Assembly (NCBI GenBank): GCA_034440575.1
Contig: JAOTOL010001648.1
Coordinates: 248,001 to 312,000 of the forward strand
Source: Imbricaverruca yamaguchii
Taxonomy: Eukaryota > Arthropoda > Thecostraca > Neoverrucidae
Direction: 5' to 3'
Length of the DNA stretch: 64,000 nucleotides
Part shown: in pieces, positions 35,041 through 46,180 of the stretch
How the letters are laid out: each line of letters begins with the position of its first letter
Numbering within the stretch: position 1 is the stretch's first letter
The notes under the pieces: model-generated
The model's database searches: none
Seen by the model: the letters and a program-made list of their open reading frames with translations, nothing else
Told to the model about the DNA's origin: nothing
Position numbers and translations under genes: made by a program

Positions 35041-35569
35041 GGTCGTATTTTACCATGCTGCTATGAATGACATGCAGCAGTTGTGGTCCAATAGCAGGAA
35101 GAGCCATCTTGAGCATGGTGATTGCAATGCTGCTGGCTGCACACGCGCGTGACGATATCGTTCGCACCTCAGTGCGGCTGACAGCGCCGACAGCGTGGTC
35201 GGGCGTGGGCCGAACCCTCAGCTGTAGACGCGAAGCGAGTGCGGCGGCAGCGTCTCCCGATGTGCGCCCCCGCCGGACTGTCCCCCACCGAGGAGCCGAC
35301 GCTGGCGGAGCAGGCGGTCGGTCGGTCGGGCCAGCCGGCCTGCTGATTGGCCGGGAGGTCGGGTTTTCGTTTGTGCTTCTTGGAGGCGGCCGAAAGTCGT
35401 CGGATGGCTTTCAAGGTGGCTGACGTTGAATGTCCGTATGACGTCATACAAATTAATAGCAGCCGCCGTTGAGCCGTTTCAATTGCGCTACATCAGAGGC
35501 ACTCGGCCTCTGTGTCCCCACGTGGCGCCAGAGCTTCATCAGTTCGGGCCTGGTCTCTGGCTGCGATGG

Positions 35570-35755
35570 CTCCTCTTTCGGTATCACGGTATCGGTGGTG
35601 AAGATGACCGACTACAGAAGGACGGAAGAGCTTAGGTATCACGATATCGGTGAAGGTGGGTACAAGAGGGAACGGAAAAAGTTTGAAGGTGCGCAGCTAC
35701 AGTCAGGACGGAAAAGTTTCGGTATCACGGTGTCAGTGGTGAAGATGTGCAGCTA
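35570..35755 (+). repeat. Diverged tandem repeat of about 60 bp, three copies
   Basis: Units share TTTCGGTATCACGGTATCGG, TGGTGAAGATG and a GGACGGAA block, starting near 35576, 35634 and 35718. No gene is linked to them. The GC-rich stretch before it (35100-35420) has open frames on both strands without recognisable domains. Confidence 0.6.
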
Positions 35756-36645
35756 GAACAAAGCGGAAATGTTTCGATTCGTGGCTGCGCACCGTGCGGA
35801 ACGTCGGTTTTCCAGTCGCGTGCATATGTATCTGGCCTCCTCTGTTGCGCGGCCACAGCGCCGCCCGTCTCTGTGGCCAGTTTCACAACACACCGCCGGG
35901 CCTGAATGCACACTGGCAACCACTCGACTTGCGCAGGTTCATACACCATCTGTCGGAAGTCGTCTGCCAAATCTGTCGTCAGCAGCGGCTCTGCTATCCG
36001 CTCTCTGTCACAGTCTGGTAGGCTCTGGCAGGAAGCGGCACCAACTTGACCGAACACTCCAGATCCCTCTCCTCCTGGCTCCGGCGCCTCCTGCCGGCTA
36101 GGATACACGATGCGGCTCCCTCGCCAGTGACAGGGCCGCTGCCCCTGCGACTGGGCACAGCAACGGCGTCCGGATGGTACGAGTAGGCACTGCACTGGAC
36201 AACAGGCCGAACCGCGCTGCTGGAGGTTGCCAGGAGGCTGCCGTAACCACTGCAGGCTCTGGTGTATGGTCTTCGGCCCACTCCTGCAGTCGCTGTTGGT
36301 TTTTATCAAGCACCATATCGGCGTGAGGAGTAGCACACGATGAATGTCAGCAGGTCGTGTGGCCCTTCGTTTAGCGATGATGTGGCGATGTATGCAGATC
36401 CAGAATGGGCGTGGCTGCAAAGTCAGCAAGCTACAACAACATTTTGAATATAAAAAGCATGGAAAGTGCGATGAATTATCCGTACGAATTGTGCAGGATT
36501 AATTGATTGGTTTGCTAAGGTAGAGCCGGTAGGTAAATACATTTCATTGGGGGTTATTTCACTCTAGTTGTGTTCCGTCACAACAACATGCAAAATTAGA
36601 AAATCCGGTATATTTTCTACGCAAAAAATATTTATAAAGTATTCA

Positions 36646-37346
36646 TCAGTGCACCAATCTGAAACTTGCGCGCTTTAGGTAGCTCTCATCGTGCATTGTC
36701 GATCGCACCGATCTTGCGAGCAACGACATGTTCCGGCGCTTCTCCGCACTGAACAGCGATCTCCAGGTCGAACAGTGATCTCTGATCTCAGCACTCAGCT
36801 CACCACCAACGCTCTCATCTGGATCTTCAACTTTTCCGTGCATGGTGTCTAAACACACAGGAAGAATAGTGTTGAGTGAGTCGCAAGCTTACTCAACGTG
36901 ACCGCGAGCGACGTTTGACCGTAGACCAGCATAACCATAACAGGTATCATAATTTCGCGATATCTATCAGAGCCAGATCTCATTTTCGTGAAGATAGACC
37001 AGTGCACTGACATCTCCTCAGTCAGCTGATACAGGCGGAAAATATCGCCCTGTTTGCCTGACCTCGTCGGAAGGTGGTCGCAGCCTAAGATAACATTATG
37101 ACCGTACCGGCTTGACACGGTTATCAGGTCATTTAAATGGTAAATGGCTTTCCAGACGGTATCCGCGAACAATATCCCCGCTAACATCAAATTCATCAAA
37201 TTGAGGCGATTTCGAAGGCCAAATATACTTGGATTGAAAACTTTGTATAATTGGTCAGGCTCCCAGCACATTTCAACCATATAGTGCCACGTGACGACGC
37301 AGTCAAATTTCGCCAGATCTGAAAGATGTACTTCATTTTCCATCAT
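36646..37346 (-). CDS. Unrecognised two-exon gene candidate
   Basis: An open frame from ATG at 37346 reaches a donor-like GTAAGC at 36892. A 44-bp intron would end in TGTTTAG at 36849, joining 36893-37346 to 36646-36848 (phase 1) for 218 residues. The N-terminal part has hydrophobic stretches (about residues 50-70, LNLMNLMLAGILFADTVW, and about 130-150, IMIPVMVMLVYGQTSLAV). The C-terminal exon is charged (RSLFSAEKRRNMSLLAR). Just upstream of the ATG lies a pyrimidine-rich CTTTCTTTTGATTTTAG, so the real gene may have more 5' exons, although that frame has an in-frame stop. The helical, membrane-like character recalls arthropod chemoreceptors, but I see no diagnostic motif. Confidence 0.3.
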
Positions 37347-38751
37347 GGGCTATGTCTAAAATCAAAAGAAAGGAACTCCGGTTTTCAATAAAGGTTTAAA
37401 GTTGGCATATTTACTCCATGCAGAGCGATGGATGCAAGATTATTATGCACGTCATGTAAACTTCTTTGACATTACTACGTGGCATTTTCAAGTCTAGTTC
37501 AAAATAACCTGAAACATAACCTGTTGAAAAACGCACTCAAAATATACCGTTCATTTTGGTCTAATTTACCTCTGAGTTATAATCAGCATTAGGTCGAAAG
37601 TTGTTCTGACAATATTCAAAACAAACATTGTAAATATAATCATAAGCGCTCATGATCAGAAAGTGCTCAAGCCGCAGCACCCTTGATCCGAAATCACTAA
37701 CTAATATTAAAATAACAACCAAACACTTCACATCTCCATCTTTCCGGTCAAATCTTTACGCCCTATCTCGGGGGGGGGGAGTGTGTGCCATTTCGCCGCT
37801 CCAATCTTCAAACTAAGCGTCGCACGAATAAAAACACATCATCGGAAAACATTGGACGAGTAGGGCCAGAAACCATCCCAAAAGTTTCCCCTCTAAAAAT
37901 GACGTCACTATGTGGTTTGTGTGGTCACAACCGCCATCATGTTTTGGCTCTAGGGATTTCCTTTTGGGGAACATCTTACAAACACAAATTATTGGAATGA
38001 GACATGCAAGGCGAAATCGACCATAGTTCCGAAGTGTTTACCCAGACACAAGTATAAATGTATATTTTCTCAAATTTGCAAAATATTTAGTTTTACACTC
38101 TTGACTTTTATATTTTTTAATGGGTTGAGCGCACCAAGAAACGTGGCTTTAAGTACATTTCACGTTATAAGAAGTGCATATTTACCCATTTTCAATATTA
38201 GCCCAAAGAGGCAAATATGCAAACACAAATTAGTCATTAATAGGAAATAATTCATCGATTTCCTTGGGTGCATTTCGCTACGTTCTGGTATAAAAATAAA
38301 TGCTAAAAGATTCATTCAAATATCTTCACCCGTAATAGCGTGACAACTGATTGAACTTTTTGGAAGTCACCTCACATGACTGACTAACTCGGAAACCGTT
38401 AATGACCTGCCCTTTAAAAATTCACACACATATCGAATTCATGTGAGAAAATGAATGTACACACAACATGTCAAATTCATGTCGGAAAATGAATGCAAAA
38501 TTTCCGCACGGGCGTTCTCAGTTTCTCTCTCTCTTCATTATCCATTATCCATGGCAAACCATAGAGGAGGGAAAGACGGCGAGGGTGCATGCTCCGGTTC
38601 GAAGCGTTTTTATCTGAGTTGGGAACAGACTTCCCAGCGGCCATTGCGAGGCGGAACAGCTGATAAATCGCGTTGTCATGGCAAATGATCCGTGACACGA
38701 GCGCCTCAGGGACGACGTGACCGCAACGAAACGACAGGCGGCGGTGACACG

Positions 38752-38787
38752 TATATAAGCCAGCCACGAAAGCAACCCAGCATCAGT
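38752..38787 (+). promoter_or_regulatory. Core promoter of cuticle gene C
   Basis: TATATAAG at 38752-38759 and TCAGT at 38783-38787. Upstream sequence from about 38625 matches the gene B promoter: GGAACAGCTGATAAATCGCG, GATCCGTGACACG, GCGCCTCAGGGA. Confidence 0.82.
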
Positions 38788-38900
38788 CGGGCTTGTGATC
38801 TTGTCAGCACAGCACAACAATCATGCAGGTGAGCACACCAACCCAGCGCCAGTTCGGCGTGTGATCGGGTCAGCACAATATAGCAATCATGCAAGTGAGC
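38781..38900 (+). repeat. 66-bp tandem duplication of leader and first exon of gene C
   Basis: Both copies contain CAGC.(A/G).CAGT, the CGGGCTTGTGATC or CGGCGTGTGATC stretch, GTCAGCACA, then ATGCA(G/A) and GTGAGCACA. The two ATG positions are 66 bases apart. The TATA box is not duplicated. Confidence 0.85.
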
Positions 38901-39647
38901 ACACAAACTCTTCCACTTTGAAACTGGCTGATATAGACCGGTGGCGTGCAGTTAATTGAGGCTTCATCCTTCTCTGTTTCTCTCTCTCTCTCTGAATTGT
39001 ATTTTATCTGCCTTCTCCTTGCGCTGGTATAAATTCTACTCTGGGTGCTCATTCTCTTCAGCTATTTTAGTCATTTCGCATTATGATACTGCGTCTACAT
39101 TCAGCTGGTTATTCAGCATTTCAAGAGCACAACAACTCGGTTGTCTTCAAATGCCAGCTACTATTGCACGCTAAACGTGCTGCTATTTTATCTTTCCACG
39201 AAACTTTCCACTTAATGACATCCATATTTCCGCCAGGTGTTCGTCATCGCCGCCGTTCTGGCCGCTGCCGTTGCCGCTCCGGCCGGGCCTTCCTATCGCC
39301 CCGCCCCGGCCTACCAGCCCTCGCCCTACAAGGAGGAGCCCAGGCCCTACGCCTACGAATACGCCGTCAACGACCACTACACCGGCACCAACTTCGCGAA
39401 GAACGAGCAGAGCGACGGACACAACGTCAAGGGATCCTACACGGTTTCCCTGCCCGACGGTCGGATTCAGACCGTTAACTACATCGCCGACCACACCGAC
39501 GGCTTCAACGCAGAGGTGACCTACCAAGGAGAGGCTCAGTTCCCTGCGTACCACCCTGCCCCGGCCTACAAGCCCGCGCCTGCCCCCTACAAGCCCGCCC
39601 CTGCCCCCTACAAGCCAGCCCCTGCCCCCTACAAGCCAAGATACTAG
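38823..39647 (+). CDS. Cuticle protein, chitin-binding RR-2-type (gene C), with duplicated first exon
   Basis: The second exon is 39237-39647 (acceptor CGCCAG). There are two possible first exons: ATGCAG at 38823-38828 with donor GTGAGC, and ATGCAA at 38889-38894 with the same donor. Both encode Met-Gln, so either gives the same 138-residue protein. Signal peptide about 1-16 ([16 protein letters not shown]). The domain is at about 41-104: YAYEYAVNDHYTGTNF, KGSYTVSLPDGRIQTVNY, TDGFNAEVTYQGEA. A tail follows with three YKPAPAP units ending in YKPRY. It is the closest paralogue of gene B by promoter and domain. Its 3' flank is collinear with those of genes E and F in inverted orientation. Product: expected chitin-binding exoskeleton protein. 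Confidence 0.92.
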
Positions 39648-40109
39648 TCTGAGGCCTTTCACAGTTTATATGCGGAATATGGTGATTGTCGTTTGTGTAT
39701 GTCCATAATTGTTCTGTGTAATATACGATGAGATGAAATGGTTGTGTATGTCTAAATCGCATCAAATTTGGTGTGAAATAGTTGTGGGTGGCTGACACGG
39801 AAGACATGTTTTCCATATTTAGACGATGCACGAAAACAAATATTCCCACATAAGAATATTTCTCCAAAATATCCAACAGACTTGACATGCCCTAACACCA
39901 GCCATCTTCCCAACATGTCAATGCGTCATTTCAATGCAGAACTAAGTTCACAATATCTCTTCGAGCATTGAGGTTTTTCTGAATGAAACCGAGAACCCTG
40001 AATTCCAGGGCCTCTATGTGCAGGGCTCCAGGATTTCAGTCTGAAACTTCCGATATCATTCTGCCCACAAGTTGTTAAATATGTCGTTCGAAATTGTGCA
40101 CGGTACGTT

Positions 40110-40625
40110 ACCGTAAGATGAATGTCACGACCTCGCTCTACATTTGACCACCATAGTGAGTGAGCTCATCTGAGTGGGTCGCCGGCGACAATGCTGGTGT
40201 GTGCCGGATGTCGGCTGATCACGGTCCGCAGCTGATGTGGTCGTAGTCGGCGGTGTCCTGACACTGCCGGGTGGACGGCAGCCGGTACAGACAGCATCAC
40301 AGCCGATCACGAGGACTGATTTCCGGTCGAGTTGTGCGCTAGTCTGGAGGATTGAAGCGATTCATTGGTGTTCGATAATGTCAGGATAACATCCACGTTG
40401 ATCAGCTCTTTGGTGTATATGATCACTCGGTAGTCGTTTCGCTTTCGTCCGGGTTTCCTGTCACCTGACATCTGGGCAGGCTGCAGGCATCGTTGCCAGA
40501 TCGGGTTCATCAAATCCCTCTAGAAGTTGACGCTAAAACCTCTGGAAACATCTAGGCTTGCCCAGGGCGAACCCAACCTCGGCAGATTGGGTTCGCTCTC
40601 GGCAGCTGCTACCACCTCACCCTCG
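40110..40625 (-). repeat. Dispersed 0.5-kb repeat, copy 1 (inverted relative to copies 2 and 3)
   Basis: The reverse complement of this stretch matches 48230-48770 and 54030-54560. Its most conserved part, 40128-40340, is almost identical to 54330-54540 and contains GCGCACAACTCGACCGGAAA, GATGCTGTCTGTACCGGCTG and CACCAGCATTGTCGCCGGCG. It lies 3' of gene C, just as the other copies lie 3' of genes E and F. It may be a retroelement fragment, but no family is recognised. Confidence 0.8.
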
Positions 40626-41590
40626 ACCGCATCAGCTGCCATCTCTAGGCAGCTGATGAGGCAGAAAACTCTTCTTTTCGAAAGAAATGGCTCGTTCTGG
40701 AAGGGAAAGTGGAAATGGGAAATAGGAGGAATGGGTCAGAGGATAGCTAGCACGCGATATTCACTTCGGTTGCCATGACTTTGGCGATTAACCCATCTCT
40801 CAAAAGGCTAATTAATCTCGTGATTTTCCTTCCTACTTCTTTTTCTCCCGCTTTATTGATCGCTCCTACCCTAAAAACATTACGATTCCCAAACAGATGC
40901 TTTCAAACGCATGCCACATACTAATTATGGTACTCTGACCTTGCGGCGGCCCGGGTTGCACACCAGCTGACCGTTGACCTTCATCGACAACACGGCTTCC
41001 GATCATGGTGCCATCTTCTCGGGGATGGTGTGTGTGACGCCGTTCTTACCGATTGTTGTGAAGGTTACCCACCACCCGCCGTATGGCCTCTGCATGGTTG
41101 CTGACATGCTTATCGTATCGCAAAATCAATCTCGCTCACTTTGGCAGAGCAATCTCCAGTTGTCTGCCAGAGGTGGATCCAGCTGGCTAATTAGGGGAGG
41201 GTGGAGCATAGCACGCATTGACTTGTTCAAATGTGGCCCAACCTACATCCAGAGGATCCAATCTAATCCGTATCCATATCTGCACCAGGTGCATCCGTTA
41301 TCCAATCCTTCTTCAAAAATGCAAAATAGTTCAAATCTGATTGGGTGTAATAATCAAATCTGATTGGGTCATTCGGCTCTGTGACGGCGAGCGGTCCGGA
41401 CGCATAAGTATACGGGGCATAAGCGGCGCACCGGTAGATCAAGGCATAGATACAGACTGTCTTGTTCTGTTTTTTTTTTGTATGATTCTGTGCTTGGGCT
41501 GCTGCTAGTAAATTAGTAGACAAAACTAGACTAGGATTATAAACAGAACTGATAACTTACTAGCAGATATATATTAAATTGGGTACCTGG
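40626..41590. other. No supported gene
   Basis: Open frames at 40527-40778 and 40974-41363 (+) and 41263-41523 (-) have no recognisable domain. The stretch includes several GATTGGGT/GGATTGG words without clear periodicity. Confidence 0.4.
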
Positions 41591-41602
41591 ACTGGGTTAT
41601 CA

Positions 41603-42000
41603 TGGAGGATTTAAGCAAATTGATACAAGGGGGAGTACAAAAAATTGAAATGGAGCTTAGAAGGGAGATACAGGATATCAAGGAAGAATGCAAGAAAATC
41701 AAAGATGAAATGAAACAATTAAAGGAGGAAAACAAACAACTAAAAAGGAACTAGTAGACGCAAACAATCAGATGGATGGAATGGTCAATACACGCGGAAG
41801 GGTTCTCTGATATTGGGTGGGAGTGGGTTCCCGTTTGCCCCACCGGACACATATGAGGAACCAGGAAAAAACAAGGGAAATCACAAAAAAGATCATAGAA
41901 GAGAAACTTGGAGTGAAACTGAAAGGTTCAATCTCAGCATGCCACCGTCTCAGACAAAATAAGAGGGTGTTGGTAAAATTCCAAGACCCTGATGACTAAT
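41603..42000 (+). pseudogene. LINE ORF1-like fragment with coiled coil
   Basis: From ATG at 41603 the frame reads MEDLSKLIQGGVQKIE and a strongly charged helix rich in Lys, Glu and Ile heptads to KEENKQLKRN and a stop at about 41752. A second frame, 41817-41999, continues with KKIIEEKLGVKLKG and KRVLVKFQDPDD. This arrangement (N-terminal coiled coil, then a small basic domain with a VLVK.. strand) resembles ORF1 proteins of several arthropod non-LTR elements that coat the RNA. A frameshift and missing middle make it a remnant. Confidence 0.6.
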
Positions 42001-42764
42001 AGCGGTAAACCATGGACATCATGCGATAGCTTAGGAAACAAGATCGAGAAGCAGAAATAAATTTACATCTGTTGCGAAATGTGAATTGCAATTTTCATCA
42101 CCAGCACAATCTTTCCAATCATGACAATTGCACTCCTAATCATATGTGTAGACTGGACAGTCCTCTTGCCTATGTTATCTCATGATGTATGAGCATGAGC
42201 ACATCATTCAAGAAAGAGGCAACTTCGAAGGAATCAAATAAGTTAAAGGTTACAACATGAGCTTCAAAATGAAAAAGTAAACATTTCCAAACGGCTAACA
42301 TGGCAATGAGTGTCATTACCTTGAACAAAATAGGCACTCCCCCGCATAAATATAGATGGTTCCTAGGCTCAATGCATAAGAACACACATTTTATACCAGA
42401 CTTGCAACCATTTCACTTCCAACATAAAAACATAATCAGGCTAATGTAGCTTGTTCTGGTTCAATGTGATGAAGTAGCTTTTAACATCAATGGCTGTGGG
42501 TTAGGTCACGTGACCAATTGAAATTCATCAAGGATATTCTTAATTGGTAACGTTTTGAATCTTCCCAAAAAGCATGATCCTTACCCAACCTGAAGGAGCT
42601 GGCGTGATTCGGCATTTTGCAATCAAAAACCTTGAAATGCCCACTTTAGCAAAAATGGTTGCTGGGGTGGTGGCTGGAGGAGCTCCATTTTCCAACCAAA
42701 GATCCAAATATACCCATATGGCTTACCATTCTAGCTTTTCTCTTCCTTTTTCCCTATAGATTAA

Positions 42765-42900
42765 AGTCTATAGAAATGGCCTTGCAAAGCGCCTTGTGCA
42801 AAGCTTCTAGCTTTACAGGGAAACCTCTGGATCTGGCAACAGTGACTGTAGCCTCAGACAGCAAAAGTGCATTGGTGTGTTTGTATTCAGATATGCCCCT
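42765..42900 (+). pseudogene. Possible RNase H fragment of a non-LTR element
   Basis: The frame 42659-42982 contains IEMALQSALCKA and ATVTVASDSKSALVCL. A Glu-x-x-Ala-Leu helix followed by a strand ending in Ser-Asp-Ser-x-x-Ala is the E...D pattern of RNase H domains found in I- and Jockey-like elements. The rest of the domain is not visible. Tentative. Confidence 0.35.
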
Positions 42901-43080
42901 GTGTAGCACAGGGCTTGTGGACGGTGCGGCGACAGGTCAGCTCGAGGCTCTGGAAACTTCGGGAGCAGCGACTAGATGTTGAGAAGGTCCAGAGAGATAC
43001 GCGAGAAGTCACCAGAACTAACGGTAACATAGCATACGTTAACCTTTTTTGTTTTGCTGCGGTAGCCTCTCATTTCCACT

Positions 43081-43200
43081 GAGTATAATTCCGTTCGATT
43101 GCACTGAATTATAATTGCACAGTCTTCCATGGGGAACTGTGAGTATAATTCCGTTCGATTGCACTGAATGATAATTGCACAATCTTCCATGGGAACCGTG
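43081..43200 (+). repeat. 60-bp direct duplication
   Basis: Two adjacent copies of a unit containing GAGTATAATTCCGTTCGATT, GCACTGAATTATAATTGCAC and TCTTCCATGGGGAAC, with four or so differences. Confidence 0.85.
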
Positions 43201-43600
43201 TTGCTGCAGGAGAGTTGTGTTGGGATTGGGAACAGATTGCATACACAACAATGGATACGTTTAATTCCTGATGCAATCAGTGAAACCTTCGTATTTTTGA
43301 CAGCCGGGGTGTGAAAACTACGTCATCGTAGCAGTTCATGCGCCCCGAGACAGTCCATGTGCCCCGAGGCGGTCCATGTGCTCATACGCATCGTATGTGC
43401 CCTGAGGGCCAAATATATAACATACCATATATGCTGTTGTGAAGCATGGGTCCAGACAAGGCAGAATTACGATACGGACGGTTGCCAGAGATGCTACAAC
43501 ACCAAACATGAGTGGTAAAAATTGAACAGAGTTTGTGTACGACGTCCGGCGAGAGGATGAAGAAAACCCTGAGCTAGAATACACGTACCGTATGTTTTAG

Positions 43601-43606
43601 TTTATT
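43601..43606 (-). terminator. Polyadenylation signal of cuticle gene D
   Basis: AATAAA on the minus strand, about 80 bases past the ancestral stop at 43687-43689. It overlaps the end of the frameshifted reading frame closely (stop at 43617), so the altered frame would stop just before the signal. Confidence 0.5.
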
Positions 43607-43616
43607 CCAGTCTTTG

Positions 43617-45692
43617 TTAATCATGCCAGGTACATACACATGAAATAAATACCCCAGCGTGTTTCCACAAAAAGAAACATTTCAGTTTAGTACTTGGGCG
43701 CGGGCTTGTATGACGTGTGCGCGGGCTTGTATGAGCGCCGGGCGGGCTTGTAAACGGCGGCTTGTATGACACGGGCGCGGGCTTGTATGACGTGTGCGCG
43801 GGCTTGTATGGCGCAGGCGCGGGCTTGTAGGCCGGAGCGGGGTGGTACTCGGGGTAATGAGCCTCTCCTTGGTAGGTCACCACAGCGTTGTAGCCGCCGG
43901 TGTGGTCGGCCACGTAGTTAACGGTCTGAACCCGGCCGTCGGGCAGGGCGACCGTGTAGGATCCCTTGACGTTGTGTCCGTCGCTCTCCTCGTTGGTCGC
44001 GAAGTTGGTGCCGGTGTACTGGTCGTTGACGGCATAGCCGTAGGCGTAGGGCTTGGGCTCCTCGTTGTACTTGGGCTGCGGCTGGTAGGGCGCGGGCTTG
44101 TAGGCAGGGGCGGGTTGGTAGGGCGCGGGCTTGTAGGCAGGGGCGGGTTGGTAGGAAGGCGGGCCGGCCGGGGCAGCAACGGCAGCGGCCAGAACGGCGG
44201 CGAGGACGAACACCTGGCGGAAAACGAATCGTGTAAGAATGTCGTAATCCGCAGTCGCAGTGTTGTACGTCCGCCAGGACACACTGTTTAAGGCTCTTCC
44301 GAATGATGATGGGCATACTCTAGCCTTCGAGGTACATGTCACGATGTTGCAAGAAACTTATAAACATGCTGTGCACCCAGTCTCTCGAACTGCAGTATCT
44401 ACTGCACGCCCCATGCATAGCCAGGACAGGAGTTGCAGTATTTACTACATACCACACGTACAACCAGAACACAAAGCAAAAAGTTTATTTTGGCAGAAAG
44501 GCAGAATTTTTATATTGTTTTTTCTTCCAGCTAAAAGTGAGGAAGTGGTGGCAAGAAGTGGCAATACAAGGTGCATTACCGATTTGAAAAAGCCCGACCA
44601 GAATAGCTTCCCACAGTTTGCAAGTACGCCCCTCTATGATGATGTGTTCGCAAATCATACAGTCAAATTACAGCCTGGAATAGTTGACATGGTTTCACGT
44701 TGTTTGGCCTTACACGTGGTATTAGACAGCCTTAGTGTCGGCTATTTGCTCTAGTTTTTTTAGTTGTTACTAAATTTGAAACATAAAACGAATTCCCCAC
44801 ATTTGATAATTATGGGCGCGGTGTTGGGATAGCATCATGGCAATGCTGTCCAATTATATCGAAGCCATGCGTAACGCTCTATCGCTTTACTGCAAGAGCT
44901 CTTTCGCCACCTAGACAGGGTTTTTCGTTACAGTCAGCAAATGGCCAGCGTAGTCTAATGTTCAGAATGCCGGAGGCTTGAGCTATTATTATTTTACTAA
45001 GATCTGGAATAAGCCGACATGACCGATGGTGAACTGGTCAGAAGTGAATACGGCGCAAAACGTTTAAGTTAAATCAATTATTATCTGTGGGAAACTCTAT
45101 CTGAGCCTGACAGGGTTCTCACAAAAGCGATTGATCGATGGAGGGAATTTTTTTTGTCCATTATCGTATTCCAACCATGATTCCATAATTATAAAATTCC
45201 GGGCATTAGTTTGGTATTTGGCAATTAGCAACAACTTTAAAACCACAACAGTTATTTCGTACTAAATAAACTAAAGCATATGAATCACAGGATGTAATTA
45301 ATTTCACTTCAAGGTCCCTGTCAACTGTTAACCAGTTCACCACAGGTTGTGCCGGCTTATTCCAGACCTTAGTCAAATAAAAATAACTCTAGCGACTGGC
45401 ACCCTAACAATTAGTCTACGCTGGCTTTTTGCTGACTGCAATGCCGAAATCAGGCAGGTCTTGGATCCACGAATCAATAAATTGATAATCACTTAGCCAA
45501 CTTGGCGGCGAATATATATAGGTATATATATGTATATATACGTGTATATATATATATATATTTTTTTGGGTATGTATATATACATATATACGTATATATG
45601 TATACATATATACCTATATATATATATATATATATATATATACGTGTATATATATGTGTGTATATGCACATATATACATACATTTATTACAT

Positions 45693-45746
<54 letters not shown>

Positions 45747-45830
45747 CGTTCCTTATTGCCCCACATGTGTTAGATACGAGTGATCAGGTGCAAATATTTA
45801 CTTCTATCGTTACTTTGCGCTTACCTTCAT
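43617..45830 (-). CDS. Cuticle protein, chitin-binding RR-2-type (gene D), C-terminal frameshift
   Basis: Exon 1 ATGAAG at 45825-45830 (donor GTAAGC), intron 1611 bp with a (TA)n tract, exon 2 from 44213 (acceptor CGCCAG). The signal peptide, PAPYKPAP-type N-terminal repeats and chitin-binding domain ([48 protein letters not shown]) match genes E and F almost residue for residue, with Lys for Glu just before the domain. Near 43754-43761 four bases are missing relative to E and F. The frame then leaves the YKPAP tail, reads Ser/Pro/Arg-rich sequence and stops at 43617-43619 (200 residues as read). The ancestral end Lys-Tyr-stop survives out of frame at 43687. The chitin-binding domain is intact; the tail change is either a real mutation or an assembly error. 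Confidence 0.85.
45515..45745. repeat. (TA)n microsatellite in intron 1 of gene D
   Basis: Interrupted TA/TATG/TACA runs about 80-310 bases inside the intron from exon 1. The same position is occupied by (TA)n in genes E, F and G. Confidence 0.95.
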
Positions 45831-45868
45831 GTTTGGGAGCGTGTTGTGCCGGTAAGGTCGCGAGTGTG

Positions 45869-45904
45869 ACTGGTGCTTCAGACTTGGCGCAGCCCGCTTA
45901 TATA
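45869..45904 (-). promoter_or_regulatory. Core promoter of cuticle gene D
   Basis: Minus-strand TATATAAG at 45904-45897 and an initiator-like CCAGT at 45873-45869, then ATGAAG at 45830. The same sequence stands before E and F. Confidence 0.8.
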
Positions 45905-45924
45905 CGCGGTAACGCCGGTCACCG

Positions 45925-46180
45925 TGACCAGTGTCGACCGGTGGCTGTCGGCTCTGGTGCGTTGCCCACCAGCTGCCATCTAGACTCAGATCGGCAACTG
46001 TCGGCTTTGGTGCGCTGCCCACCGGCTGCCGGCTTCACACAGATCGGCAGCTGCCGGTTCTGACACAGATCAGCAGCTGCCGGTTCTGATGCGTTGCCCA
46101 CCAGCTGCCAGCTTCACACATATCGGCAGCTGCCGGTTCTGGTGCGCTGCTTACCGACGACCAGCTTCACACAGAGCGAT
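45925..46180 (-). repeat. CAGCTG-rich minisatellite upstream of gene D
   Basis: Diverged units of about 55-60 bp with ACACAGATCGGCAGCTGCCG, GTTCTGGTGCGTTGCCCACC and AGCTGCCAGCTTC. It begins within about 25 bases of the TATA box. GGCAGCTGCC is a perfect palindrome with an E-box core. Homologous arrays lie before genes E and F. Confidence 0.85.
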
